Origin: Pipra filicauda
Taxonomy: Eukaryota > Chordata > Aves > Passeriformes > Pipridae
NCBI RefSeq assembly: GCF_003945595.2
Contig: NW_024104096.1
Location: 1,545,501 to 1,609,500 of the forward strand
Direction: 5' to 3'
DNA: 64,000 nt
Made by a program: the position numbers and the translations under genes. The notes beneath the pieces are model-generated. The model saw only the letters and a list, made by a program, of their open reading frames with translations, was not told the DNA's origin and searched no databases. How positions within the stretch are numbered: the first letter of the stretch is position 1; each line of letters begins with the position of its first letter. Shown here one piece after another: positions 10,176 to 22,200 of this stretch.

Positions 10176-13100
10176 GATGTTTGCCGGGGTCACAGCATGG
10201 TTTACTCTGTGTCTATGAGGCAAAAAAAAAAAAACCCAAAACAAACCAGACCAAAAATGAAGAATGGCAAATTTCAGCAGATTTGTGGCTGGGGTAAATC
10301 CTGCCAAATCCCCCAGGGTTTATGTGTGTTAAAAGTGTTGTGCTCCTTGATCCATTATTTAGAAGTACTGCACCTTATTCAGTTGTGTTAGGGATGAGTC
10401 AGTGATTTGGGGTTGCAGTAAGTACGAATAGTGTTTCCCAGCATGATCGTGGATCACAGTGAGGTCTGGGTTCTGGTTCTGCATCAGTGTCTGAGGCCTG
10501 TGGCCAATTCTTCTGATAGCCAGAGCCCAGGGGCTCCTAATGTAATCTTAGCGTCTCAATATGCTGAAAGAATTTGAGATTTTTGTATGTTTGGGATATA
10601 TTTTACTGTCAGGCACGTGGTCAAGTGTTGAAGGAGCTGATTAACAATATTGTATCTAGCCAGTGTGTGGATGTACCTTTCTTGAGCTTCACGGATGAGT
10701 AGACCTTCACTTCTGCTTCTTAATATCTTATGCTCTTTAGTGCATAATTACCTCGTCACAACACATCTCGTTGAGACATGTTTTAACAGACATGAGTCAG
10801 TACTCTATTTTCACTCATTACATTGTGACTCATTACACCCACTGCATTATTAAAAAGGCAGAAACATACATGCACTTGGACATCAGTAAAAAAACTCTGA
10901 TGACTGATTTAACAAGCCTGTTAAATGATCAGTCCAGTTGAAAGGATATCTGGATGGAAGGCTAAAATGAAGCCAAACTGTTTGGTTTCACAGTTCCTTG
11001 CCAGTGGTAATTTCCATCTGAAACCATGACCCCCATTTTGAATTAGAGTCTCTGGGACTGTTTGATGAACACATATGCAGATGTATAAAAGCTGTGCCCT
11101 TAACAGGTAGTGAACACCTCGTGAGAGGAAGGGTTCAGTAGGAGGTATTTTTTCTGTTGAAATTAATCAGCACTGACTGCTTCTCTAACACTAAGGAAAG
11201 AGGCATTATTAAGACAGGTTCTGCTCTAGGAGAAGGGCAATGTCCACCACCACTGTGTAAGAGGTGAAAGGAATCGGTGAGACCTTAATCAACCTCAGAC
11301 TTGGAGGAAAAGTGCTGTCGAGTCAGTGTGCGTCTGTGGGCTCTATTTAGTTGCTATGCACGTTGCTGTGATCATGTGCATGATTTCTAATGAAGTCATA
11401 TATTCGTTTTCTTGTCCCATTCCAGAGTTACTTTGAAGGACAGTGTGTAAGAACCATCTCTTTTGTGCTGTTGACAAAATGGAGTCATGTTTGCTTAGCT
11501 TTTTGAGTGCAAACACTGCATATCAAAAAACAATATAAATCTCAGATTGAAATTTGAGATATCAATATGGTAAATAAACAGTATCTGTGAAACACTCATA
11601 CTACATATTTTAAATTTTTGCAAGATTCTCTTTGGCAAGAAAACAAACTAGCACTTCATTTTTCTTCTGTCACTAATAGCCTCAGTCTTATGAAATGCCA
11701 GCTTGCGTTTTTTCTTTGAATGGTAGTCCAACAATTTCAAAACAGATGGCAAAAGTCAATCTTTGTGTTTGAGCCATTACTTTGCTTAGTATGTGACTGT
11801 GATTAGAGTAAGTATTGCTTGTAATAAATAAATTGATTGATACTGCTGGATGTTTGTTTTGTGGATGTTTGTTACAATTTCTAAATTACTCTTTGCTTGA
11901 AAATGCTTGTAGAATTCTTTCAAGTTTGCCATCTGCAGTTTGTAATTTACTGTGTTACTGATTTATAAAAGCCAAGTGGCATTATTGTTGGTTTCTGGTT
12001 GGTTTTTTTTAATTAACCATCAGAATTGAATTGAACTGAGTTCTGATCCTCTTCTAAAGGTTTGTGAACATGAACAGTGCCATTTAAAGTTATCCTGAGC
12101 CTGTGACAGTGTGTTTACATGGTCAAAACTGGCTTTTTGTGTTTTTGTGGTGTTGTAGGGGAGCAAGAGCTCTGGACCGCAGAAGGTGAAGGGAAATGCA
12201 TCTCAGCAATGTTGGTGTGAATATGTGGCTGCAGATGATTGAACAGGGCTGGGGTCATATGGTGGCATGGAGTCGGAGAAGAGCAGAAGCAGGTGATAAA
12301 TAGCATTGGCAATGAGCTAATAAGTTCTTAGAGGCTGATATTCAAAGCTATGCTCAAACAGTGATACTGTGCTTGGTCGGGGTCACCATGGAAAAGTTAG
12401 TTCTTCAAACAGGATCAGATGTTGACTGCTGGATGAACAGGTCTGTGAGATCACAGGGGCTAAATGTGGAGAAAAAAAACACGTCAGATTAGACTGACTT
12501 TTCCAACAGTTAGGTTTTACTACCTGACCATGTACTAAGGATTTCAGGTAAACATTTCCGTGATGACGATCTAGAAGTGAAATTAGAAAAAAACCTCACC
12601 CACATTTTACTTAAATCTAAGTTATTAATTTTGTTATGAAAATCAGAGGTGTAATGCTGCAGACACAGAGCCACTGATGCTGGAACCAATTTGGGTTGTA
12701 GCTTAACAGAATGTGAAGTCCAACTTTTGGACTTCTACAAGTAGTTTAAAAATGTTGCTGTATGACCCAAAGCTTTGATCTGGCATAAAGTTTCTCTGAT
12801 AGTTCATCTCAGTTTAAAACACTTATTGGGTTTTGCTTGTGCTGTTTATGTCTTGGTGCTACAATTACATTATATAAGAACAGGAATCACCTGTCCTTTG
12901 ACAGCCTCTGAAAGCTGACATAAAATGACAAATCCAGTACAAGCTCTGTAATTTATATTCTTACTATTTCAATCACATCTAAATATGATCTGTATAGATC
13001 CTGCTATCGATCAAATTTTTGCTGCTGTCTGATCCAACAGCACATAGATTGGTGCCTATGGAAGTCTGGTCTTACCTATGGATAAGAACATCTGCATCCT

Positions 13101-16100
13101 CAGTGTTTGAGTTCCACTTCCTTGTTCTGTAAAGAAGTTAACTGTGGCCCAAGTAACTGAGTGACAGTCATGCCATGCAATCATTGGATGCAAATCCCAC
13201 AGATCTTGCTCACCTCAATGCTAAATTGAAATCAAATGGGTAACGTGATGTAGTGGAGTACATAAGATGGAACAGCTATCAATGTAGTTACTGGAAGCAA
13301 AAAGACAGTGAAGGCTTTGATTTATTTTTATTTTTTTTTTTTTACCATCAATGGAGGAGGTTGGAAACTGAAATTATTTAAAAAAGATAAAATTACATTC
13401 TTATTGCTCAACTTTGTAGAAACATAACACAGATTGTCTGAATTCAAAGAAAAAACAGAGGAGAAGTAATAAAAGAATCTACTGGGTTTGCTTCTGAGTT
13501 CAGGTTAAGTAATACTGAATATTATTTCATGGCATTTCTCTAGTGGTTTGTGAGTACTTTCCAAAGCCAAAATATACATTTTTGACTGATTAATGGTCTG
13601 CAGTTAAGTGAGGGCAAGTAGTGAAATACTCTTGAGATTGCAGAACACAAAGCAGATTGACAGAGCTCTCCAGCATAGCTACAACATCGTCCTCACAAGA
13701 GGAGAAACATTATTTCACTGTCCCCATCCTTTTTGACTGGGATTTTGTGTTTGCCATTAAACTACTGAAGTCATGATGTAAAATTTAATGATGGCAGTGT
13801 GCATTTCACTTCTTAAGACATACTTTAGGCAGAAAAAATGAGGGAACAAGCCAGCAGCATATGATCAGAGAAGTCTCCATAGATCACAAAGTAGGAAAAG
13901 TAGATACATAGATGTAGGGGAAGTGGTATGGAGTGCATGCACCTCTTTTCAGCTATTTCCAAATTTGGATTATTTGCAACATAAATCTATATGTGTGTAT
14001 CAAGATTAATTTTATAGTGTCATGGAATCATCACTGTTTTATTTAACTGTATAATGAACAGCTAGATGAACTGAGCAGTATTGCAGAGGAACACAGTGTT
14101 TGTCTTATCTTCCTATTTTTAGCTTCTTCCTGAAGTAGAAGAATATATGGTATCATTACAACCAGGGTTTTCTCATGAACACCTAAACTACTTACTTAAC
14201 TAAGGGCCTGATATGGAGAGAAAATGACCATTTGGAAAATGCAGTTTAATGTAGGTTATTTTTTCACATCATTTAGAAAGAGTTCTCAGGAGTAAGATTC
14301 CAGGGTAATTACTCATGTCTGGCAAGAGCCCGCCCTGAAAACATTGCCTAGCCTGGCTTTGACCTGCTTCCAACTGGCTGGGAAGCAGCCAGGTTGCTCA
14401 GTGGAATTAATAAAACATTCAAAGACTGTATTAGCATAATTTAAATGTGTCAGAAGTATTTTATCACCAAGGTTTAATTGAGGGCTACCCATAATCCAGA
14501 TTTTTAAATATGATGCTAGTTACTGCAACAGTTTGGTTCTGTTCCCGCTGAAGTCAGTTGAAGTTTTGATACTGAGAAGCTATTGTTTTTAAGTTGTCAA
14601 ACCTGGATACTCTTTACTGAATAATTTATTACTTTCAGTGCCACATGCACCAGAAACTGTTCTGGTACCATTCCTGTTCCCAGTTGTAGGAATAGCTATA
14701 ATCTGGGAGAGTAGCTCTCTATCTCACAGAATTTATTTACCTGGGATATTAATGGCATAATTGAGGAATATAAATTCCTTCAGAATCAGAAGACTGAATA
14801 ATTGTGTATGCATGCTATTTAAAAAGGCTTAGAGGCCGCATTAATTGCCAGATCACTGAATGTGTCCCACTTGTCACAGGAAGAGAAGCTCTTTGGAAGC
14901 CTAAAGGATGCTGCTTGCCTTAGTGTGCCTTTAGTGAATCTTCCATCCTCAGTATGTTCCCAAACACTGTCCCACTGCCTGCAGGCTTTTTGCATATGAA
15001 GCAAATGGATTTAGGAGAATGTCATGCTACAGGCTACTTTGAGGACCAGTATTTAGGAAGAGCATGGATAGGGACAGCTATGGCAACTGTTGTGATTTCT
15101 GCTCATGAAACCCTGGACAACAATGGTGAAGGCTCTGGGATGGAATTTGCTGAATTTGCCATGGCCCTTTTCCTGATAATGAAATGTTTCTGTTTATAGA
15201 GCTGTCAAATCTAGCACTGCCACTTGCCTTCTAGTTCTCCTATAGTATCTAATGATGCTGTTGTTTCAGTAGTATTCACAGATTGTCCTGGTTTAAAGAG
15301 GATAAAGAAACAACATATTAAAACCAAAAACCAAAACCTAAGCTCTCTTCCTAACTTTCTTTATTGATTGCTGCAGGTTTACTCCTACTAACAGAACCTT
15401 TTGCGGTGTATATCTGGGATAAACCCTGTTCACATATTTTAAAAGATGGCATTGAATATTGTTAGCAAAATTAGCTGGGTAGATTAATATGTACATGTAA
15501 TGGTTTCAAATAAATTAAGATGTTGCATGCAGAAACCCAAGTCAGAGTAATATTGTAATGAGAATAAGGAGAGAACAGCAAAAACAGGCAGCTTTTACTT
15601 CACAGCAATTTGATGTTGACTGCCACATGCCCACAAATTTTTGTGTGCTTCTGAGGCATTTAAGTTCCAGTCTTCAGCTTGGAGTTACTGAATATGAAGC
15701 TATGACAGATTACAGGTCATTTTCAAGCTCTTGATAATGTGATGTGATTTGAAGCTGCTTGCCCCAGTATAAAAGAAAAGCCAGGTGCTTCTATGTGCTG
15801 TGGACAAAAATGTAGCCAGGTGGTTACTGTGAGGAAGCCTGTCAGGTTTGCTTGTGTGCAAAGTATTTTGAAGTACCTCACTTGAAACAGTTATAATATA
15901 CATGGTGCTATTGTAAAAGAAACAGAAATGATTGAAATTAATTTCAACAAGTTGAAAGTAAGTTCAACTCTGAGAATGCATGGGATTGCCTTAGATTCAG
16001 GATCATTTTCATATATAAGAGAATTAGTAGATTCTTGAATCTCCTGTCATTCTAGGTACAGAACCATCCTGGTATTTGTGGACATCCCGTGTGTGCCATT

Positions 16101-17280
16101 GGGATTAGTCACTTCAGCTAAAGGGTGCCGGAGAATTTTCTGGGTTTTTTTAAATGAATTTATCCAGTAGATGCATGTGCACAAAGACTTGATTTTGCTG
16201 GGTAATGAATGATATATTGGTTAGAGACAGCTGGTATCAATGTCTAACTCCACAACGCGTATCGTGGAAAGTCTCCCATGATGCTTAGATTGGTTGGGAT
16301 CTAGTGAAGGGTTGTGGCGAGAAACTAGTGCTGATAGCAAAGGCTCAGGTTTGGAGTAATGCAGCCTGTGACTACGTAGCTGCAGTCCCAGATAGATTGC
16401 CACAGCCTTGTTAGGCACAATGCAAGGCACTGCTCTCAGGCTTGTGTCAGCTTTGGTTTCCAGGTTTGTACATGTACATTTTTTTCTGTACTCTTCACCA
16501 AGGATCCAGCTTAGCTGCCCTGAAATGCAGTGGCGAAATCGGTGCAACTCCCTTGGGTGCCCAGCTGATTTGAAGCACACAGTTCATCTGGTAACACTAA
16601 GTGACAAGCTGTTGACTTAGAGCTCCATTGACTGTGTGCGACTGCAGAGCAGAAGGCATATGTGTTTGTGTGTGTATGTGTGTGTGAAATTGGGCATCCA
16701 GACTGTGAAATGCTGTCAATCGGCAGCAGAGCAATCAGACAAAGAGCTTTTGTTGCTCTCTCTTCTCTCGAGGAGCTTGTTGTGATCAAATATGCAATCA
16801 CTGTGAGAAGGAAGCAAAAGATCCAATGTTCCTTTTATATATATATGTGTTTGTGTATATATATGTGCACACATGTGTATATGTTTTTCATTAGTAACAC
16901 TTGGATATTTTTCCTGAGTGTAATTGAACTTGAGTTGGAGGGCATAAAAAAATCAATAAACATCAATAATGTAATTTTGTTTATTCACATAACAGTCCTC
17001 ATTTAAATGTTTTAGTTTTCCCTTTAGTGTCTGAAAATGAAAACATGCATGCTGCAGGTGAAAGGAATGAATGTATGGAAAAAGAAATAGATAACCCATC
17101 AAGCATAATCATTCTTAGTTTATTGAAGTCTTCAGCCTTGGGGTTTGGGGAGCTGGGGGTGAGGCAGAACTGAATGCAGCAGCAGAGCCCATGCTCAGCT
17201 GATAGGTGTGTTAAGTTTGTGCAACCTGATGCATACATACTACAACCTGGTAATTTGTAGCAGCTGAATCTGAGCATGAG
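10176..17280. other. Intergenic DNA
   Basis: No coding exon recognised. It holds an A14-type run with AAACCC/AAACAAACC words at about 10220-10250, a T-rich run near 13330, TG-rich microsatellite DNA at 16660-16685 and TA/TG-rich DNA at 16837-16880. The plus-strand frame at 14954-15199 is open for 81 codons, but I cannot match it to any protein. Confidence 0.65.
16658..16882. repeat. TG-rich and TATA/TGTA-rich microsatellite DNA
   Basis: GTGTTTGTGTGTGTATGTGTGTGTG lies at about 16660-16685, and imperfect TATATATATGTG / GTATATATATGTG runs at 16837-16880. They are interrupted dinucleotide repeats of no clear function. Confidence 0.75.
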
Positions 17281-17830
17281 ACCTACATGCCAGCTTCTCA
17301 GAACTCACACTCTTTTCCTTGTTTGCCAACTCGGCAGGGATATATGTGGATAAGCAGACTTGGAAACAGCGCTGCTGTTTTACCTCTAGAGGGACCACCA
17401 GGACCAGAGATGAAGCCTGGTAACCGCGGGCCAGCAGCTCAGCTCTCTCCTTTCCCTTCCCTACCTGCTCTGCCTGAAGACAGAGCCCCAGGCGTCACCA
17501 GATCAATAATAACGAAATCCTGAGAGGAGAGAAACCGCGGGAAGCAAAAATTTGACAGGAATGACAGTGGCAACGTGCAGTGTTCAGGGAGGTGAGAAAT
17601 CCCTCCCAACAGGGCTCGGATGTGTCCTGCACCGTCCCCCTTCTTCCTCCCTGTGAGAGGACAGCGTAGACAGATGATTGTGCTCATGTCGACAGAGTGT
17701 TATTACTCTCTATCATTTGTGTTTGCGGTTCAAACCACTTTAAAGCACCGTCCCTCTCCCGTCTGACCTCTGCCGCCGCTGTCAGGGCAGAATGAGCCCT
17801 CAGAATATCGCGGGTTATGTGATGTCTGGA
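17281..17830. other. GC-enriched patch in the intergenic region
   Basis: From about 17370 to 17800 the sequence becomes GC-richer, with scattered CpG (AACCGCGGGCC, GGCGTCACC, CCGCGGGAAG), unlike its AT-rich flanks. It contains the palindrome CCTCTAGAGG next to GGACCACCAGG at about 17381-17402, which loosely resembles a CTCF core. No gene is recognisable. It could be a distal regulatory element or the remains of an inserted element. Confidence 0.4.
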
Positions 17831-18529
17831 CATCCCTGCAGCATTTTATCTCTGTGTCTCTGCATTAAGCAGTTGCGCTGTGAAAATTCTGCTGGGATCA
17901 GTTAGAGTAGAACACTTATCACTTTCATGATAAATGAGAAATCACTCACTGGCCTCGTTCAGAATAAATCAAGGTGAACATGATTTCCTTGTTACTGTCT
18001 CTCCAAACTAGTCTGAACTTGCTCTTCAGCATGACTACACTCTTTCAAGCAAAATTCTTCATAGTTTCCTCCTACTCTTTGCCAAATGTGTCTCCATGAT
18101 CTTTGATTTATTTACTTTTGATAACTACTTACAGTTAAATGCTTTGACCACATTTTCAACTTTTTGTTCTTAAACCTCTATCAATGGGAGGAAAAAAGCT
18201 TTAGGTATATATAGATATATAGAAAACACACATATGAAAACACTGTGTAGACAGTTAAAAGATTTAGTTGAATGAAATTTGTAAAAAGCAGAGTCTTTCC
18301 TCTTCGGCTCAGAGCTCTGGGTTGTGGTTGGATGACCACACAATGCACATTTTTTTAAATTGTTTTGCTCGGTCCTGGCTGTTGACATAGTCATGTTCTA
18401 CCTAAGATGACTCGGTGTTGAATTTACTGATATTTGGAGAGCTGAAACCTCTGTTTGCTCTTCATCTGGAAAGCCTGGACTAAGTATCTTTAAGATTACA
18501 CTGAAATTTCAGATTACTATATGTATCTG

Positions 18530-19210
18530 TGTTAAGGAAACTTTCCTGTGGAAACTTTCCTGTCCGACCATCCAGGAGCCACTCTGTCGGTCAGTCTCAC
18601 ACCACCTGAGCTGGGACCGAGGTCCCATCGCAGCGGCGGCTCCAGCGAGCCGACGGGTGCCCCGCTTGACTCCCTGCACTCACCACACTCACAGTCAGAC
18701 CAGGTTTCCTTACCGGCTCGACCCCAGCTTTCCCATAGCAGAGTCTCAGACCTGTGGGTCCTTAAAATAATTTAATCTTGGCTCAACAAAGGAATAGTCA
18801 GCTCGAGACTGACCCTCCGAGGAGGACCCCTGAACAAAGGAAATCCTGGGGGTTTTGTGTCCTTACAGTCTGGGCGCGTGAAAGTCTGAAGCCATCGGTT
18901 CCTCCGCTATCCGAGTGTCCTCTGCCCTGGCCGGTGCCACAGGCCCTTTGTTATGCAAAGGGAGGCTGTTCACGGCCTCTTTTCTCGGACTCCCACCACC
19001 CAGAGCTCAGCTTGCATCTTGCACACCCAGCTACATGCACCAAATGTATTACTCAACACCTGCGAGCCCTCAGAATAGTCTGACTGTAACCCCTCTGCAT
19101 CAGACTGGAAAAGATTGAAGAACGCTCTGGAAAAAACGGGGACAAACTTTTACAGGTCTACACCAGCTCTGAGGGACAAACTCTTGAAAAAACTGAAGAG
19201 GTGAGTGACC
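18530..19210. other. GC-rich block with a duplicated kappaB-like motif and a strong donor-like end
   Basis: This 680-base block has sharp compositional borders with its AT-rich neighbours and moderate CpG. It opens with a perfect 14-bp tandem duplication containing GGAAACTTTCC (18536-18563). It holds a stem-loop CCCTTTG-TTATG-CAAAGGG at 18944-18962 and ends with GAAGAG|GTGAGTGACC at about 19200, a strong donor-like site. The plus-strand frames in it are not recognisable proteins. A decayed LTR/ERV piece or the first exon of a non-coding RNA would both fit; neither is proven. Confidence 0.4.
18536..18563. repeat. Perfect tandem duplication of 14 bp with kappaB-like half-palindromes
   Basis: GGAAACTTTCCTGT is present twice without any mismatch. 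GGAAACTTTCC is close to REL/NF-kappaB type sites (GG-R-rich then Y-rich CC), although one base longer than the classical decamer. Duplicated enhancer sites of this sort are common in retroviral LTRs, but also in cellular enhancers. Confidence 0.85.
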
Positions 19211-22200
19211 TGGTTATTATGTGTTAAACTGGTATATTGATGGTTTGGATTTACATGTTAGCTTTGCAAGATGTCTCTTATCTGACTGTGAGCAGGTCAT
19301 TTCATCTCTTTAATCTCCCTGAGGTTCCATTTGCCACCGCTGCAGTGCAATTGACTAACGCTTCCCAGAGCTCTGAGCACTGCTACACCTCGAGGTGGTG
19401 TAACACTGCGGGCACTGTGCGCTCACTGGCCAGTCCTGGTCTGCTTTGTATGCTTCTGCTGTGCGTCCAAAGGAAGACAGGAGGGAAGGTGACTTTCTGG
19501 CATGTTTTTATTCCCATCTCCTCTCACTGGATGCCTAATTTTGTGGACCAGCTGGCTAGCAAGCAAGCAGCTGACTGCAGGGGATCAAGTACCCCTTGGT
19601 GGTTGCAAAACAGATGATCAGAAACAAACCAACTGCAAAATTCAGGAGACCTCCCAGACATAGATTTTGTTGTGTAAGTGATAAAGGCCAACAGGTACTG
19701 TAATGTCTGTGGGTCTAAACAGTGAAGTTCATGTGTTTTCACTGGCTTGGCTCACATCTCTGGGAAAACCCTCTGCTGGGGGGGGTCTTCTAGGGGAATG
19801 AACTGTGTCTGCCTGGGGCTCGATCAGACACTTCTTGGTTCTTCTCCAGTGGAAAGGGGCGAAGAGGGAGAGAGGGGACCATTACATAAAGTAAGGGGAC
19901 AGCTGTGGTTGCAGGAGAGAGTTAGCATTACCATTGCATTGCTTGAATTTGAGATTCCTACTTGAGAAATAAACTGAGAGGATTGCATCCAGACTGGCCA
20001 CTGTGGCAGTAATATCTGAGCAGAGAACCAGGCAGGCAGTACAGGTACTGAGACCTTCTGTTTCAGAGTCATAACAGTAGTTATTGAGTGTTAAGGAAAA
20101 CTGGACTAATAGTTCATCCCTTCTTTCTCCAATCACCTTGCTTAGTAGCCATTTTGTTTTTCTGTGGGTCTTAGATAATTAGAAGGCAGTTTTGTCTCTT
20201 TTGCTCTTTCTGTTGTTGCTTTCTGTAGCTACCATGATCATGAAGCACCTCTTTTCTTCAAGGCAGGAGCTTGAGATCACAAATCCTGCTCAATAGTTTT
20301 TTGGTGATAGTAGGAGAATTTCAGACAGTCTTCTAAGAACAGGAAACTTTAATCTGGAAACAACAAGAATTAAAATATTACACTTAATGAAGTGTAGGTG
20401 AGTGAAAGACGATTGAAGTGGGTTTTTTTCTGGTAGTGAACTTAGATTACAGGATGAAATACAAAGACTCAGGAAATGCAAGTGCAAAGCTTCCTTGCGC
20501 TTCAGAAAATCTTGGTATTGAATCATGTTAAAAGCTGCATTTGTGTAGCCCATTTCATAGAAGGGTATTTCACAGAAGGGTATTAATATTTCCATTATTT
20601 TTTCTTCCAATGATTGATTTTCATCTTCTTCAGTACTAGCTGCTTTCTGTTCATAGTTCTGTTGTTCTTGTGATCTGTTACTCTACAAATCCAAGCCCTA
20701 CATGCAGCAGTAAACTACTCTGCTGTCAATTAATCTGTAGTATCTCTACTGAATCTAGCCAGAGTAAAATCTTGTTTGTCCATTGCCCACCTGTTTGGAG
20801 AGAGCCTTCCCTTTCCCACTCCCACCTTGTCTCATTCAGACTGACAGATGCCTTTAAAAAGAATCTGGTGAACACTCTTCTCTTCTGACAATATATTTTG
20901 CAGCACTGCAAAAACCACAAAGAGCAGGAGGTTTCACAAATTAATCTCTCTTATTTTGTTTCTCTCCAAAACTATTAATTTGCACTGTAGTATTACATCT
21001 CCTGAAGTCTTGCAAGGCAACTTATAGAATTGCACTTAAAGAAATGGGCTCTTGTGTCATGGCACAGGTCTGCTCTTGACCTTCTGGATATCTGTGTGTT
21101 ACTCATGGGGCAGAGAAATGCTGGTATTTTCTGGTTGGTGTAGCTATATATCCCATTCGTTGAGAATGTCTAGCAAGTTTCAAGCTGGCCAAAGCTATTT
21201 TTTGACTTTCCTTTTTTCTGGAGAAATTGTTCCACAGAATATAGGCCACCCTGATGGTCTGTGTTGCTGTTTCCACCAGTAAGTGATGATACTTGTCTTT
21301 TCTGCATGGCTGGGTGGTTACTGTTGCTTTCCAGCAATCAGTGTCCTCATGGAATGAGTTTTGTTTTCCAGGAAACCTTTGAAATTGGTTAATTCTTTCT
21401 GTGAAATAATCAGCTCTTACTTTAATTTCTTCAGACCATAATTCCTAAGTGACTTCTTTTTGCAAGCATCTGTAGTTTTCTCCCTGCTAAGTTATAAGAC
21501 CAACTCAAGGGTTTTTTTCTTGCAAACAGCCTCACCCTTTCCTACAGCTTCCTTATAGTTTGGGTATTATCACTTTCAGGAGAAGACAGTGGAGATGAAG
21601 GTGGCTGGGTTTTTTCTGGAGCCATCCTGTTTTTGCATCCTGTAGATAGAGAGTAACCAAAGAGCAGGAAGCAGTTTCATAGCAACCATGCTATTTTTCT
21701 GTCTCTCTTTTGAAGACTATGCAAAAATAAAGTATCAGAAAAATTGCAGCAACAGCCCTGTGTAATGACTTTGCTGTTCTCTTGGAGTGCTCCTTGGGTA
21801 TTTCTTCTGTTTTTAATCTCTCAATTATCTTGCTATATAAACTGGTCTTTCACCACTCCCACCTTTAGCAGATCCTTGGAAACCGCCCCCCAGTATTCCT
21901 GTCCATTTTCTCCAGAGACCTCTTCTGGGGATGGTGGTTTTCCATTGTTTCAGCTATTCTTAAACAAAGGGACATTACCCTCCTTTAGCTGAAAGCAATG
22001 TAGCTTCACAATCAGCTTCAGAAAGGTGTTGCAACTCCGTTGTTGGCAGCACATCAAAATAGAATAGGTGTTAAGGATACCAAAATAACCTGTTCTACTG
22101 CCCAACAGGTTTAAAGTCTTCATTATCGTGCACTGAGTTTGTTACCGGCATTGCTGAACATGCAACTCATGCAAGCTTTTGCTTGCATGAGTCTCTTCTA

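Noticed and set aside
13560..13740. Possible MIR or LINE piece (CATCGTCCTCACAAGAGGAG resembles part of MIR)
   Set aside because: Only one short block fits and the rest of the family order is absent.
15290..15310. TTGTCCTGGTTTAAAG resembling the start of a common avian LTR (TGTCCTGGTTT)
   Set aside because: The similarity stops after about a dozen bases and no promoter or poly(A) layout follows.
18548..19118. Plus-strand open frames (75-101 codons) in the GC-rich block
   Set aside because: No recognisable domain, overlapping alternative frames, and Pro/Ser-rich content typical of GC-rich non-coding DNA.
22165..22192. Hairpin as a microRNA precursor
   Set aside because: The stem is only 12 bp with a 4-base loop; microRNA precursors need about 30 paired bases, and the flanks do not extend the pairing.
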